Counted from the first letter of the stretch, positions 52,512 through 61,586 are shown. The stretch is 64,000 nt of DNA from Chersky-840 sp963848335 (GCA_963848335.1 CAWKDD010000004.1:67749-131748); one strand, 5' to 3'. The notes: generated by a model from the sequence alone, not told the origin. Numbers and translations: made by a program.

Positions 52512-52958
52512 TCAGCCCCGGTCGTGGAGTACGAGGACGGGGCAATGTGCGTTGGTGACGCAGTGTTCGCTCACCGACCCCAGCAACATGCCCGCGAACT
52601 CGCCGTGACCCCTGCTGCCGACGACGAGGAGGTCCGCACCACGTGATGCCTCCACCAGCGCCGGTGCGGCGTGGTGTCGGACGACGACAGGCCGGACGAC
52701 GAGGCCGGGATGGGCATCGTGGACCGTCTTGAGGACATCGTCGAGGACGGCACGGGCGTCGGCCTCCGGGTCGTACCCGGTCGGGACGACGAGATTGACC
52801 CCGTAGGTGTTGGGCCACTCCCATGTGGTGACCACCTCGAGGACCGACCCCGTGAGCTCCGCCTGCTGTGCCGCCCAGTTCAGAGCGGCCACAGAGCACG
52901 TCGAGCCGTCGACCCCGACGACGATTCGATGGGTGGGTTCTGCCTGTGTATTCGACAC
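52512..52958 (-). CDS. Universal stress protein (ATP-binding type)
   Basis: A 148-aa USP domain: IVVGVDGSTCSVAALNWA at the start and the nucleotide motif VVGSRGHGEFAGMLLGSVS (G-x2-G-x9-GS). The GTG at 52958 is preceded by AAAGGAGG at 5 nt. USPs of this type bind ATP and are strongly induced in hypoxic dormancy by DosR in mycobacteria. I see no clear DosR-type box before it. Confidence 0.9.
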   Translation of the reverse strand: MSNTQAEPTHRIVVGVDGSTCSVAALNWAAQQAELTGSVLEVVTTWEWPNTYGVNLVVPTGYDPEADARAVLDDVLKTVHDAHPGLVVRPVVVRHHAAPALVEASRGADLLVVGSRGHGEFAGMLLGSVSEHCVTNAHCPVLVLHDRG

Positions 52959-53148
52959 ATCTGCCTCCTTTCCGGATCGGATGACCGCCCCCCTTGGATC
53001 CGACCGTTCCCGCCGGACCCGACCGACTGCGGATCGGCGACTGGCCCGGTGCAGCGCAGTGCTCGGTTCGGGCATGACACCGGCGGGGCGTCGCATGCGA
53101 CGCCCCGCCGGACAATCGGGCCCAGCCCTTTCAGGCCAGCCCCCGGTG

Positions 53149-53754
53149 TCACACCGTGACCGGAACCTTGTCCACGGTGTGTGCCTTGGGGAATTCCTGG
53201 TCCTCGGGCACCCGGCGCAAGTGGACCACGCCGATGAGCGTGAGCACGAGCATGAGGCCCGCCAGCACGAAGGACACGATGGACGCCACCAGCGCGATCT
53301 GGCCGAAGGTCCAGAAGGCGTACGCCTCGAGGAGCAGGCCACGAAGTGTGGTGCCCTTGAAGACCGTCTCCACCTGACCCGCCAGCTTGGTGTTGGTCGG
53401 ATCCGCGATGGACGCTGCGCTCAGCTGTGCGTAGGTCTTGCCCCCGCCGATCTCCTGCAGGTGGTAGGCGATGAAGTGATCCGCGTACGCCTCGGCTTGC
53501 TGACCGGTGGTCAAGGGCTGCCCTGCGTACTTCTCGATGTAGGGGATCATCACCGGCTCGATCTCGGTCCCGACCTTGGCATGGGCGAACGCCGCCCGGG
53601 GTGGGAAGGTGATCTGCTGCTGGGCGAGCTGGTTGTGGACGTTGCTGTTGGCGAAGCTGTAGCCCCACAGACCAAGTCCCCCGGCGGCGAGCAGCACGAC
53701 GACAAGGACTGCGCCGCCCGCCGTGAGGATCATGTCGAACGTCTTGCGCCGCAT
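53149..53754 (-). CDS. Membrane protein of unknown function
   Basis: A 201-aa protein with one N-terminal helix (ILTAGGAVLVVVLLAAGGLGLW), an outer loop of about 110 residues (ITFPPRAAFAHAKVG, EKYAGQPLTTGQQAEAYAD) and two C-terminal helices (ALVASIVSFVLAGLMLVLTLIG, quoted in part). AAAAGGAG precedes the ATG. Similar small membrane proteins occur in actinobacteria with stress genes, but I know no function. A DosR-type box lies 121 bp upstream. Confidence 0.7.
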   Translation of the reverse strand: MRRKTFDMILTAGGAVLVVVLLAAGGLGLWGYSFANSNVHNQLAQQQITFPPRAAFAHAKVGTEIEPVMIPYIEKYAGQPLTTGQQAEAYADHFIAYHLQEIGGGKTYAQLSAASIADPTNTKLAGQVETVFKGTTLRGLLLEAYAFWTFGQIALVASIVSFVLAGLMLVLTLIGVVHLRRVPEDQEFPKAHTVDKVPVTV

Positions 53755-53874
53755 GTCTGGCTCCTTTTCCGATATTCGCTATCTGGTTGTCCGGCTCGGC
53801 TTCCGTGCCGTGCCTCTCTGGTCACGATGCCCGAACAGCTGGGGGGCTCGGCAGAGTCGAAGGTCCCTGACCAG

Positions 53875-53888
53875 GGTCCAAACGTCCC
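53875..53888. promoter_or_regulatory. DosR-type box in the 53755-54058 gap
   Basis: GGTCCAAACGTCCC: one mismatch to GGGNC-N4-GNCCC. An overlapping inverted repeat GGTCCCTGACCAGGGTCC lies just before it. The 304-bp gap holds no gene; both signals would serve the membrane protein gene. Confidence 0.45.
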
Positions 53889-54058
53889 TGGTGGCGAGCG
53901 GTGTCCAAGGTCGGGGCTGCTCTCAGGCGGCACGTCCGTTGGTGGCAGCCGGAAGATGCAAAAGGGCCCCCGAGCAGGGCACGGCCACCGAATCAGCTCA
54001 GGAGAAGCGCTCCATACCCGTCTCCAGGGCCCCCAGACCCCGGCGTGGCGCCTGCGAT

Positions 54059-55219
54059 CTACTGGGTGATCGGCACTTCCCAGACGAGCAGGGTCCCGCC
54101 TTCTTCGCGGGTCTCGACCGCGAATCGCCCATCGAGCTTCTCCGCCCGTCGTCGCAGGTTGACCAGGCCGAGCCCGCCACCGGTCGTTCCGTTCGGGACG
54201 AGCCCATGTCCGTTGTCGGTGACCTGGAGCAAGCACGAACCATCGCGTACCCGCACCAGCACGCTGGCCTCGGTGGCCTCGGCGTGACGCCCGATGTTGG
54301 TGACCGCCTCCCGGAGCGTCGCCGACAGATGGTCGGCAAGCTCGTCGGGTATGGCCGAGTCCACCGGGCCGTCGAACGACACTCTGACCTCGAAGCCGAC
54401 GACGGGGTCGAGGTCGCGGACAAGATTGAGGATGGTGTGCCTCACACCTTGGTCGAGGTCGGACGACCCCAGCTCGTAGATGGTCGAGCGGACCTGGCGG
54501 ATTGTGGCGTCGAGATCCGAGATCGCCGTCTTGAGCCGGTCCGCGATCCCTGCTGCCGCCGCGGCTCCCGCCATGCTCTGGAGGGAGAGCGTCACGGCGA
54601 AGAGACGCTGGATCACCGTGTCGTGGAGATCCCTGGCCATACGGTCGCGATCTTCGTAGACGGCCACCTCCTGCACCCGCTGATGGAGCCGGGCGTTCTG
54701 GATGGCGATCCCGGCCGCCAGGGCGAGTGCCGCCACCAACGCTTCGTCATCCTGGGTGAACTCGGACCAACCGACCTTGTCGGTGAGGTAGAGGTTGCCG
54801 TAGACCTCGTCGCGCACTTTGATGGGTACCCCCAGAAACGAGGTCATGGGTGGATGGTTGGGGGGGAAACCGTAGCTGTCGGGATGCGATGCCATGGAGC
54901 CCAGGCGCAACGGCTGGGGATCGGTGATGAGCAGTCCCAACACCCCTCGTCCCGTGGGGCGTGGCCCGATGCGCTCTTCCTCTTCGGGCTCTAGCCCCAC
55001 CGTCAGGAATTCGGACAGTGCCGTGCCTTCGTCGTTGAGGACCCCGAGCGCGCCGTAACGGGCTCCCGCCATCGAGCGGGCCTCCTCGATGAGGTGGCGA
55101 AGCAGAACCGGCAGTTCGAGGTCCGCCTCGAGCAGAAGCGTCGCCTCGAGCACTCGGCGAAGCTTTACGGGGTCTTCGATCGCCCGGAATGGCACCGCGC
55201 CCAGCCTAGCTGGCCCCAT
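54059..55219 (-). CDS. DosS/DevS-like sensor histidine kinase with one GAF domain
   Basis: Soluble kinase of 386 aa: GAF domain (about 30-180), dimerisation/H-box DRMARDLHDTVIQRLF with His199, and a C-terminal HATPase (VTDNGHGL, GGGLGLVNLRRRAEKL). In M. tuberculosis DosS, heme in GAF-A is held by His149 (FPPYHPPM) and tuned by Tyr171 (GTLYLTDK). Here GFPPNHPPM has His122 and GNLYLTDK has Tyr144, with the same 22-residue spacing. It should therefore bind heme and sense O2, NO or CO. The second GAF of DosS is missing. It is divergent from the response regulator, 105 bp apart. ATG at 55219. Confidence 0.88.
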   Translation of the reverse strand: MGPARLGAVPFRAIEDPVKLRRVLEATLLLEADLELPVLLRHLIEEARSMAGARYGALGVLNDEGTALSEFLTVGLEPEEEERIGPRPTGRGVLGLLITDPQPLRLGSMASHPDSYGFPPNHPPMTSFLGVPIKVRDEVYGNLYLTDKVGWSEFTQDDEALVAALALAAGIAIQNARLHQRVQEVAVYEDRDRMARDLHDTVIQRLFAVTLSLQSMAGAAAAAGIADRLKTAISDLDATIRQVRSTIYELGSSDLDQGVRHTILNLVRDLDPVVGFEVRVSFDGPVDSAIPDELADHLSATLREAVTNIGRHAEATEASVLVRVRDGSCLLQVTDNGHGLVPNGTTGGGLGLVNLRRRAEKLDGRFAVETREEGGTLLVWEVPITQ

Positions 55220-55324
55220 CTTCTTCGGGTTGGGCAAGCCGCCAGTTGGCAATGCCCGCAGGGCAGGCTCGGCGGGGTGCGGGGAAGGGTTGCCTTGATG
55301 TGGTTCACTTGGAAAGATGATCCC

Positions 55325-55996
55325 GTGAGCCTGCGCGTGTTCCTTCTCGACGATCACGAGATCGTCCGGGCCGGTTTGCGGTCTTTGCTCGAGGCGACCG
55401 ACGACATCGTCGTCGTGGGCGAAGCGGGGACGGTCGAAGAGGCGTTGGCCCGGATCCCGCCCACGAAGCCCGACGTGGCGATCCTCGACGTCCGGCTCCC
55501 CGACGGCAGTGGCGTCGAAGTGTGTCGAGAGGTCAGGTCGCGCAATCCCGAGATCGCTTGTGTGATGCTCACCTCCTACGCCGACGATGAAGCGCTCTTC
55601 GCCGCCATCATGGCGGGTGCCGCCGGCTACGTCTTGAAGCAGGTGGAGGGCACCAATCTGGTCGATGATGTCCGGCGCGTGGCGGCGGGGCAGTCGTTGC
55701 TCGACCCTGCGGTCACCGAGCGGGTGCTGGCCCGGCTCCGGAAAGGTCCCGAGGAAGACCCCCGGCTTGCCAGCCTCACTGCGCAAGAGCGGCGCATCCT
55801 CGATCTCATCGCCGAGGGGCAGACGAACCGTCAGATCGCCGGTGAGCTGTACCTTGCCGAGAAGACGGTCAAGAACTACGTCTCCAACGTGCTGTCCAAG
55901 CTGGGCATGGAGCGGCGAACCCAAGCAGCGACGTACGCGGCTCGCCTGGACGAGCGCTCGCAGCGATCGGCGCGCGATGACGCGTCCGGTACCTAG
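55325..55996 (+). CDS. DosR/DevR-like response regulator (NarL/LuxR family)
   Basis: A 223-aa regulator. The receiver domain has the acidic pair DDH at residues 9-11, the phospho-acceptor Asp55 (AILDVRLPDGSG), LTSY and a conserved Lys105. The LuxR-type HTH (LTAQERRILDLIAEGQTNRQ onward) contains LAEKTVKNYVS, the recognition helix that contacts the GTCCC half-sites in DosR, and LGMERRTQAA. The similarity with DosR is strong along the whole length. The GTG at 55325 gives the standard N-terminus; an ATG at 55298 is possible. Confidence 0.9.
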   Translation: MSLRVFLLDDHEIVRAGLRSLLEATDDIVVVGEAGTVEEALARIPPTKPDVAILDVRLPDGSGVEVCREVRSRNPEIACVMLTSYADDEALFAAIMAGAAGYVLKQVEGTNLVDDVRRVAAGQSLLDPAVTERVLARLRKGPEEDPRLASLTAQERRILDLIAEGQTNRQIAGELYLAEKTVKNYVSNVLSKLGMERRTQAATYAARLDERSQRSARDDASGT

Positions 55997-56026
55997 TCGC
56001 GTCTCCCGGATCGGTTCTCGGCGGGA

Positions 56027-56374
56027 TTAGGACCGCTCCGTGAGCTCCTCGAGCTCGATGAGCTGGTCCAGACCGAGGCCGCGACCTGCGAGGGCACGTT
56101 CGAGCCGGCTGCGCTCGAGTTGACGCTGGTCGAAGCGGTCGAGATCGAAGTCGATGTCGAGGCGCTGGGCGAGCCCGATCAAGGCGATGTCGTAGGCGAG
56201 CTGGTCGGCCAGCGCGGCCGCGGCCCAGTCTGAACCGGTTCGCTTCGCCGGTTGGTTCTCCAGCTTGCTGCGGCACGCCAGCAAGCTGGCCAGCGCGTCC
56301 CCGGTGGTTGGTTCGTCCTCGGACCCGTCGGTGCGTTCGAGCGCGGCGCTCAGGAGTTGGCTGTAGATGGACAT
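56027..56374 (-). CDS. Small protein of unknown function
   Basis: A 115-aa acidic, helical protein (MSIYSQLLSAALERTDG, then AADQL-like ALADQLAYDIALIGLAQRLD, then a Leu/Glu-rich end). No catalytic motif. Similar short proteins occur in actinobacteria, in my recollection, but have no function. It lies between the response regulator and the APH-kinase gene, with an exact DosR-type box 121 bp upstream. Confidence 0.65.
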   Translation of the reverse strand: MSIYSQLLSAALERTDGSEDEPTTGDALASLLACRSKLENQPAKRTGSDWAAAALADQLAYDIALIGLAQRLDIDFDLDRFDQRQLERSRLERALAGRGLGLDQLIELEELTERS

Positions 56375-56494
56375 CGTCTCCTACCCTCGCGCCTCGTCTG
56401 CACTCCGTGGGCCGGGCCCGCTACTCGGATCATCTCCGATCTCGAGGGCCGTTTCCATACCCTCAGTGTCCCCTTGTCCTCGCCCGCCTCGAAA

Positions 56495-56508
56495 GGGCCA
56501 GAGGTCCC
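56495..56508. promoter_or_regulatory. DosR-type box between 56374 and 56714
   Basis: GGGCCAGAGGTCCC matches GGGNC-N4-GNCCC exactly. It can serve the small gene on the minus strand (121 bp away) and/or the APH-kinase gene. The 339-bp gap has no gene. Confidence 0.55.
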
Positions 56509-56570
56509 AATCGGCCTGCAGGTAGACCCGAGGATGCGCCGTGGGGACACCGGCGTCACCCACAGGAGAC

Positions 56571-56584
56571 AGGACGTTCGGCCC
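56571..56584. promoter_or_regulatory. Second DosR-type box upstream of APH-kinase gene
   Basis: AGGACGTTCGGCCC: one mismatch, with the shared TTCGGCCCT right half. It is 130 bp before the ATG at 56714 and 76 bp from the first box; paired boxes are common at DosR promoters. Confidence 0.5.
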
Positions 56585-56713
56585 TGTCTCGGGCAGCTCG
56601 GCAGCTCGGATGATTGGAGAAGGAAGTTCTCGTGGAGGATCGAACGGATGTCCATCGGTGGTTGGTGCTCGAGCGGCAGTCGAGATCGGGTCGCGGATCG
56701 GCGAGGTAAGCCC

Positions 56714-58180
56714 ATGGCACGTGAGACCCATGTCTCGATCCTGTTGTTCCTGGGCGACCACGTCCTCAAGTTTCGCAAACCTCTCGACTTGGGATTCGCA
56801 GACTTCTCGACACTTTCCTCTCGAGCCGAGGATTGCCGACGCGAGGTGGAGCTCAACCGCCGGCTCGCCCCCGACACCTACCTGGGGGTTGCCGATGTGA
56901 CGATGGACGGTCAGACCCTCGATCACTTGGTCGTGATGCACAGGCTCCCCGCCGAGCGCTCCCTGGCTCATCTGGTGCACACCGACACAGTGCAAGGGGC
57001 TCGAGCTGAGGTGCAGAGCGTGGCGCGCACCTTGGCCGCATTCCATGCCGGGGCCGAGCGCTCCGCCGGGATCTCTGCGTGCGCGACGGCCCGCGAGGTT
57101 TCCCGTCAATTCGAGACGAACGTGACGGCCTTGGCCCCCTTCGTCGGTCCGGTCCTCGACCGGTACGTCCACGACATCGTGGTCGGCGCCGTTCGGCGCT
57201 ACCTGGACGGTCGCTCGTCGCTGTTCTCGGCCCGCATCACGGCAGGGCACATCTGCGACGGCCACGGGGATCTCCAGGCCGACGACATCTACTGCCTCGA
57301 GGATGGTCCGAGGATCCTCGACTGCCTCGAGTTCGACGACCGCCTTCGTTACGGCGATGTGGCGGCAGACGTGGCGTTCCTCGCCATGGATCTCGAGCGC
57401 GTGGGCGCCCCCGGGGCGTCCCGGCAGTTCGTACGCGAGTACGAAGAGGCAGCCGGAACACATCTGCCTCCGTCGCTGTTGCATCTCTACATCGGGTTGC
57501 GCGCTGTCGTGCGTGCCAAGGTGGCGTGCATCCGCCACGCGCAGGGTGACCCCGACGCGGCCGGTGAAGCAGGCCAGCTTCTCGAGCTGGCCCGCTCCCA
57601 TCTCGAGCAGGGACGGGTCCGCCTCATCCTCGTGGGGGGACTGCCCGGCTCGGGAAAGTCCACCCTGGCGGCGGTACTGCGAGACGCAATGGGTGCGACC
57701 GTGCTCAGGTCCGACGAGCTCCGGCGGACCAGTCCACGGTCCGCCACGCCACGTGCCACCTCGGATGCTTTGGGCAGGGGTTCCTACGCGCCCGAGAGGA
57801 AACGGCAGGTCTACGACGCCCTCATCGCGACGGCCCGGGAGCACCTTGCGCTCGGCGAGTCGGTGATCCTCGATGCGTCGTGGATCGACGACTCCCACCG
57901 GTGCTCGGCCCGGAGGCTCGCCGAGGAGTCGATCGCCGATCTCACCGAGCTGCACTGCAGCGCGCCGCCCACGGTGACCGAGCACCGGATCACGGGGCGA
58001 CGGCGCAACGGCGCCGACCCCTCCGAGGCCACTGTCGAGATCAGCCGGGAGATGGGTCGAACCGAGGCCCCGTGGCCGTCGGCGGTGACCATCGACACGG
58101 CCCGACCTCTGGGAGTGGTCTTGGACGATGCCCTGAGCGTCCTGGGCATCCCGCGCCACGGCATCGCGGACCGGAACTGA
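56714..58180 (+). CDS. APH-like kinase fused to P-loop kinase (Rv2004c-like)
   Basis: A 488-aa protein with an aminoglycoside-phosphotransferase-like N-terminal domain (THVSILLFLGDHVLKFRKPL, catalytic loop HGDLQADDIY around residue 184 with Asp in place of the usual Asn) and a C-terminal P-loop kinase (GGLPGSGKST near 308-317, ILDASWIDDSHR). This fusion is that of M. tuberculosis Rv2004c, a DosR-regulon member of unknown substrate. The ATG at 56714 is the best start; a short N-terminal extension is possible. Two DosR-type boxes are upstream. Confidence 0.85.
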   Translation: MARETHVSILLFLGDHVLKFRKPLDLGFADFSTLSSRAEDCRREVELNRRLAPDTYLGVADVTMDGQTLDHLVVMHRLPAERSLAHLVHTDTVQGARAEVQSVARTLAAFHAGAERSAGISACATAREVSRQFETNVTALAPFVGPVLDRYVHDIVVGAVRRYLDGRSSLFSARITAGHICDGHGDLQADDIYCLEDGPRILDCLEFDDRLRYGDVAADVAFLAMDLERVGAPGASRQFVREYEEAAGTHLPPSLLHLYIGLRAVVRAKVACIRHAQGDPDAAGEAGQLLELARSHLEQGRVRLILVGGLPGSGKSTLAAVLRDAMGATVLRSDELRRTSPRSATPRATSDALGRGSYAPERKRQVYDALIATAREHLALGESVILDASWIDDSHRCSARRLAEESIADLTELHCSAPPTVTEHRITGRRRNGADPSEATVEISREMGRTEAPWPSAVTIDTARPLGVVLDDALSVLGIPRHGIADRN

Positions 58181-58199
58181 CTGAGCCGAGTCGGCTGAG

Positions 58200-58742
58200 T
58201 CAGGCGCTGCCGGTCGGAGCGCCCTCGCAGATCGTCGACAGCCGGACCCCCCATGCCTGGGCACGCTCGAGCTCGTCTGGCAGCAGGTGACTGTTCTTGT
58301 CGACGAGGAAGCTCTCGGGCGGGGCCACGATGGTGAGGCCCAGGCGCTCCAGGTGGCGGCTGATGCTCGCGGAGGCCCGACCGGTGAAGAGGGCAGGGGA
58401 CTTGATGCGGGTGTCGAAGGATGCCGCCTTGCCATCGCCGTGCCCGAGAGATGCGAGCCATTCCCGTACGCCGGGCCCGCGGTCGGCACCAGGTTCGAGC
58501 ACCAGGCTGCTGCCGGGCCTGCTGAGACGCAAGGTGGCTCCTCTGCGGGTGGACGGCCACGACATGCCCCAAGCGTGGGTGGGCCCGCCCACGACGACGA
58601 GGTCACATCCCTCGAGGACACCGGCAGCGTCAGCCACCGCCACGAGGCGCACCTCGGCGCGGGGGGCCAGGCCTATGGCGATCGCCTCCGCCACCAGCCG
58701 CGTGTTCCCGAACATCGACTCGTAGACGACGACCGCTCGCAT
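58200..58742 (-). CDS. Flavodoxin-like protein
   Basis: A 180-aa flavodoxin-fold protein: the FMN phosphate loop is ESMFGNTR at residues 8-15, and VVVGGPTHAWGMS forms the second flavin loop. A central region has SLGHGDGKAASFDTRIKSPALF and a C-terminal SFLVDKNSHLLPDELERAQAWG. AGGAGG precedes the ATG at 58742. It may carry electrons at low iron or oxygen. A weak box-like element (GGGGCAAAGGTCAT) lies near 58806. Confidence 0.82.
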   Translation of the reverse strand: MRAVVVYESMFGNTRLVAEAIAIGLAPRAEVRLVAVADAAGVLEGCDLVVVGGPTHAWGMSWPSTRRGATLRLSRPGSSLVLEPGADRGPGVREWLASLGHGDGKAASFDTRIKSPALFTGRASASISRHLERLGLTIVAPPESFLVDKNSHLLPDELERAQAWGVRLSTICEGAPTGSA

Positions 58743-58919
58743 GATGTCGCCTCCTGCTCGCTCATGTCCCTTTCTCAGCGTCCTACCCGGGCTCGGCGCG
58801 CGCCAGGGGCAAAGGTCATGTGGGCGTGGCCTCCGGCCCGACCCGGCGGGCCCGCCCTCTTCTCGCCGGTGCCCGAGACCCCGGTTTGGGCCCGAAGCGG
58901 GCTCGCGGCGAAGGTCATT

Positions 58920-58933
58920 GGGCCGATCGGCCC
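58920..58933. promoter_or_regulatory. DosR-type box upstream of GAPDH
   Basis: GGGCCGATCGGCCC is a perfect 14-bp palindrome that fits GGGNC-N4-GNCCC and ends in the shared TCGGCCCTA. It lies 105 bp before the GAPDH ATG. The 58743-59037 gap has no gene. Confidence 0.55.
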
Positions 58934-59037
58934 TACCCGACAACCGGATATCCCGCGCATCCTGGGAGCGTAGGCACAATGCTTCGGCCGATTCCCTGGG
59001 TGAATCGGCACCAACACACATGACGGAGGGGTCCGGG

Positions 59038-60052
59038 ATGACCATTCGAGTCGGCATCAACGGTTTCGGTCGGACCGGGCGGGCGCTGTTCCGGGCGAGC
59101 CAGCGTCACGAGCTCGGCATGGAGGTCGTGGCTATCAACGACCTGGGCTCCCCCGAGGCATTGGCCCGCCTGCTGGCCCGAGACTCCGTCTTCGGACGGT
59201 TCGACGAGCCCGTCACGACCTCCGGCAACGTCATGGTGGTCGGTGGGCGCCGGATCCTCCTGCCGGCCCAACGCGAGGTGAAGGCCCTCCCCTGGGCCGA
59301 GCTGGACGTCGATGTCGTCGTCGAGGCCACGGGACGGTTCACCGCCCGTGAGGACGCCGCAGGCCACCTCGACGCCGGCGCACCGCGAGTCGTCGTATCC
59401 GCACCCTCCAAAGGCGCCGACGCCACCTTCGTCATGGGTGTCAACGACGACACCTTCGACCCTTCGGTCCATGTCGTGGTCTCCAACGCCTCGTGCACCA
59501 CGAACTGCCTGGCTGTCCTGGCCAAGGTCCTCGACGACGCCTTCGGCCTCGAGGAAGGCTTCATGACCACGGTGCACGCCTACACCGGGGATCAGCAGCT
59601 GGTGGACGGGCTTCACAAGGACCCGAGGCGCGCTCGGGCGGCGGCGCTCAACATCGTTCCCACCACCACGGGCGCGGCCCGGGCGACCGGCCTGGTCCTG
59701 CCGTCGGTGCAGGACCGCCTCGACGGTCTCGCCCTCAGGGTGCCGGTTCCCGACGGTTCGATCACGGACCTCGTGGCGAATGTGGCATCGAAGGTCACCG
59801 TCGCCCATGTTCCGCGACGCGTTCCGCGAGGCCGCCGCCGCCGCCCCGCTCCAGGGCCGCCTCGAGTACGCCGAGGAAGCTTTGGTGTCGACCGACATCG
59901 TGGGGTCGCCGGCGTCTTGTGTCTTCGACGCCGAGCTCACCATGGTCAAGGGACGGTTGGTGAAGGTGCTGGGGTGGTACGACAACGAGTGGGGATATGC
60001 CAACCGGTTGGCCGAGTTGGCGGCCAAGGTCGGCGCCGCACCCCGACCCTGA
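59038..60052 (+). pseudogene. gap: Glyceraldehyde-3-phosphate dehydrogenase, one frameshift
   Basis: Glycolytic NAD-dependent enzyme. It has INGFGRTGRALFRAS, the catalytic Cys in SNASCTTNCLA, the HAYTGDQ and NIVPTTTGAA motifs and the C-terminal GWYDNEWGYANRL. One extra base near 59811 moves the last 80 residues (FRDAFREAAAA onward) to another frame; without it the protein is 338 aa, the normal length. GGAGGGG precedes the ATG at 59038. If it is the only gap gene, a true frameshift would be harmful, so error or redundancy should be considered. Confidence 0.82.
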
Positions 60053-60152
60053 CCGGTCCGCGACCCCGAACGATGCTGACGGGTAGGGCTCCGATGAGAC
60101 GATCCGGGTCCCCCTGTCGGCAGGCCGGGACGTGGAATGCTCGGGAGCGGAG

Positions 60153-60608
60153 ATGACCACTTCGCTTCGTATGGTCGTAGGTGTGGACGGCTCCGAGGAC
60201 TCGGGTCGTGCCTTGAGATGGGCGGCCGCCCTCATGGAGGGATCGGGAGGAGAGATCGTGGCCGTCCACGCTCTGGGCCTCCTGACCCATCTCGGCGACG
60301 ACTCGGTGGTCCCGTCATCGGGTCACCGGCAGGAGGTGGTCGACACGCTCGAGCGGGATTGGTGCCGGCCGCTCGCCGATGCGTCGGTGGCTTACCGCTG
60401 CCTGGTGATCGACGGCGACGCCGTCACCGGGGTGCTCAGAGCGGCACACGAGGAGGGAGCCGATCTCATCGTGGTGGGTCGTCGGGGCACGGGCGGTCCT
60501 CCAGGACTGCTGCTCGGAAGCACGAGCCAGCAGCTTGTGCACCAGGCCGATCTCCCGGTGGCCGTGATCCCCCGTGACGCGCCGGGTCGGGACACGCCGG
60601 GACGTTAG
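60153..60608 (+). CDS. Universal stress protein (ATP-binding type)
   Basis: A 151-aa USP: MVVGVDGSEDSGRALRWAA and the ATP motif VVGRRGTGGPPGLLLGSTS are present, then HQADLPVAVI. The ATG at 60153 follows GGGAGCGG. It converges with the CBS gene with a 4-bp overlap. Second USP of the island. Confidence 0.88.
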   Translation: MTTSLRMVVGVDGSEDSGRALRWAAALMEGSGGEIVAVHALGLLTHLGDDSVVPSSGHRQEVVDTLERDWCRPLADASVAYRCLVIDGDAVTGVLRAAHEEGADLIVVGRRGTGGPPGLLLGSTSQQLVHQADLPVAVIPRDAPGRDTPGR

Positions 60609-61066
60609 GGCTCGTCGGTCGCGGTGGTCCCGTCGGATTGCTCGGCCAGCCCGAGAACGGCGCGCAGCACATCGAGGGCTGAGGCCACTCCGACAGAGGC
60701 GTCCTCGTCGATCACGGTGACCACTTCGAGCTCGTAGGCTGCCATCTCCTGTCCGACATCGGCCGGGTGCTGGTTGCAACTCACGGTCCGGGGGGTCGGT
60801 CGCGTGATCTCGCCAGCCCAGACGGTATCGGGATCGGCACCGCCCGCCACCGCATCGATGACATCCTTGGCGGTCACGAACCCTGTGGGTCCGAGGGGGC
60901 TCTCCACCAGAACCGCTCCCAGCCCTGATTCGACCATCGCCCGGGTCACCGTGCGCAGGCTCTCCAGCGCGCCGACGCGCGCGGGACGCGCGCCGGGATG
61001 CGTCGGGCCGGACCAGATCCAGGCTCCTTCTGTCCCCCGTGGTCCCGGAAGTCCCGGCGCTCCCAA
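60605..61066 (-). CDS. CBS-domain protein (Hrp1-like)
   Basis: A protein of about 153 aa with a pair of CBS motifs (RTVTRAMVESGLGAVLVESP, GFVTAKDVIDAVA; and ADVGQEMAAYELEVVTVIDE, GVASALDVLRAVL). Such pairs bind adenine nucleotides. It resembles hypoxia-response CBS proteins of the DosR regulon (Hrp1/Rv2626c). The start is uncertain: TTG at 61066 is proposed, because ahead of it lies Gly/Pro-rich sequence and then the PPOX gene that ends at 61095. Confidence 0.7.
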   Translation of the reverse strand: MGAPGLPGPRGTEGAWIWSGPTHPGARPARVGALESLRTVTRAMVESGLGAVLVESPLGPTGFVTAKDVIDAVAGGADPDTVWAGEITRPTPRTVSCNQHPADVGQEMAAYELEVVTVIDEDASVGVASALDVLRAVLGLAEQSDGTTATDEP

Positions 61067-61094
61067 GAGCCCCGGCGCTCCCGACGATCCCCGG

Positions 61095-61565
61095 TCATGG
61101 CCCCGTCGATGACGGTGGTTCGGTTCCCCACGAGATGCGCCGACCCGAGACCACGGTCGAGGGCACCCGCACCAGGAAAGGGTGCGGCCCCGGTGCCCAT
61201 GCCCCCAGGGCCAGTGGCGCCGCCCGTTCGATGTCAGGGGGCTCGGTGACCAACTGCGCGACTCCTGTGACGAGAACGCTCCATCCGGTGTGGTAGATGG
61301 GGTCGACGTCATCGGCCTCCACGCTGACGACCTGGCCTCGAACAGCGGCGTCGAATTTGGAGCCCTTGTCGGTGACGAAGACGATGTCCCCGTCGAGCAC
61401 TGACACATTGACCGGGAGTGCAACCGGAACGCCGTCCACGCTCAAGACGACACGGACCACGGCGGCACGACCGAGGAGCTCGAGGCACTCCTGCCGATCC
61501 AGCTCGACCAGGGAGAGCGTTGCGTCATCGTCTCGGGGCATTCGCTCCATGAGGTCACTGTGCAC
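61095..61565 (-). CDS. PPOX-fold protein, second paralog
   Basis: A 156-aa split-barrel protein: LVELDRQECLELLGRAAVVR, VPVALPVNVSVLDGDIVFVT and VSVEADDVDPIYHTGWSVLV match the small PPOX group. Starts are GTG 61565 or ATG 61550; neither has a strong Shine-Dalgarno. It is followed by the CBS gene and preceded by a DosR-type box 22 bp ahead. Confidence 0.8.
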   Translation of the reverse strand: MHSDLMERMPRDDDATLSLVELDRQECLELLGRAAVVRVVLSVDGVPVALPVNVSVLDGDIVFVTDKGSKFDAAVRGQVVSVEADDVDPIYHTGWSVLVTGVAQLVTEPPDIERAAPLALGAWAPGPHPFLVRVPSTVVSGRRISWGTEPPSSTGP

Positions 61566-61586
61566 GCCCGTCGTCGGCTCGTGCCA

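Noticed and set aside
55220..55324. DosR-type box between the kinase and regulator genes
   Set aside because: Only weak half-site-like words (GTTGGCAATGCCCG) are present, well below the other sites.
58806..58819. DosR-type box before the flavodoxin-like gene (GGGGCAAAGGTCAT)
   Set aside because: Only the left half matches; two of the right-half bases are wrong, so it was not listed as a site.
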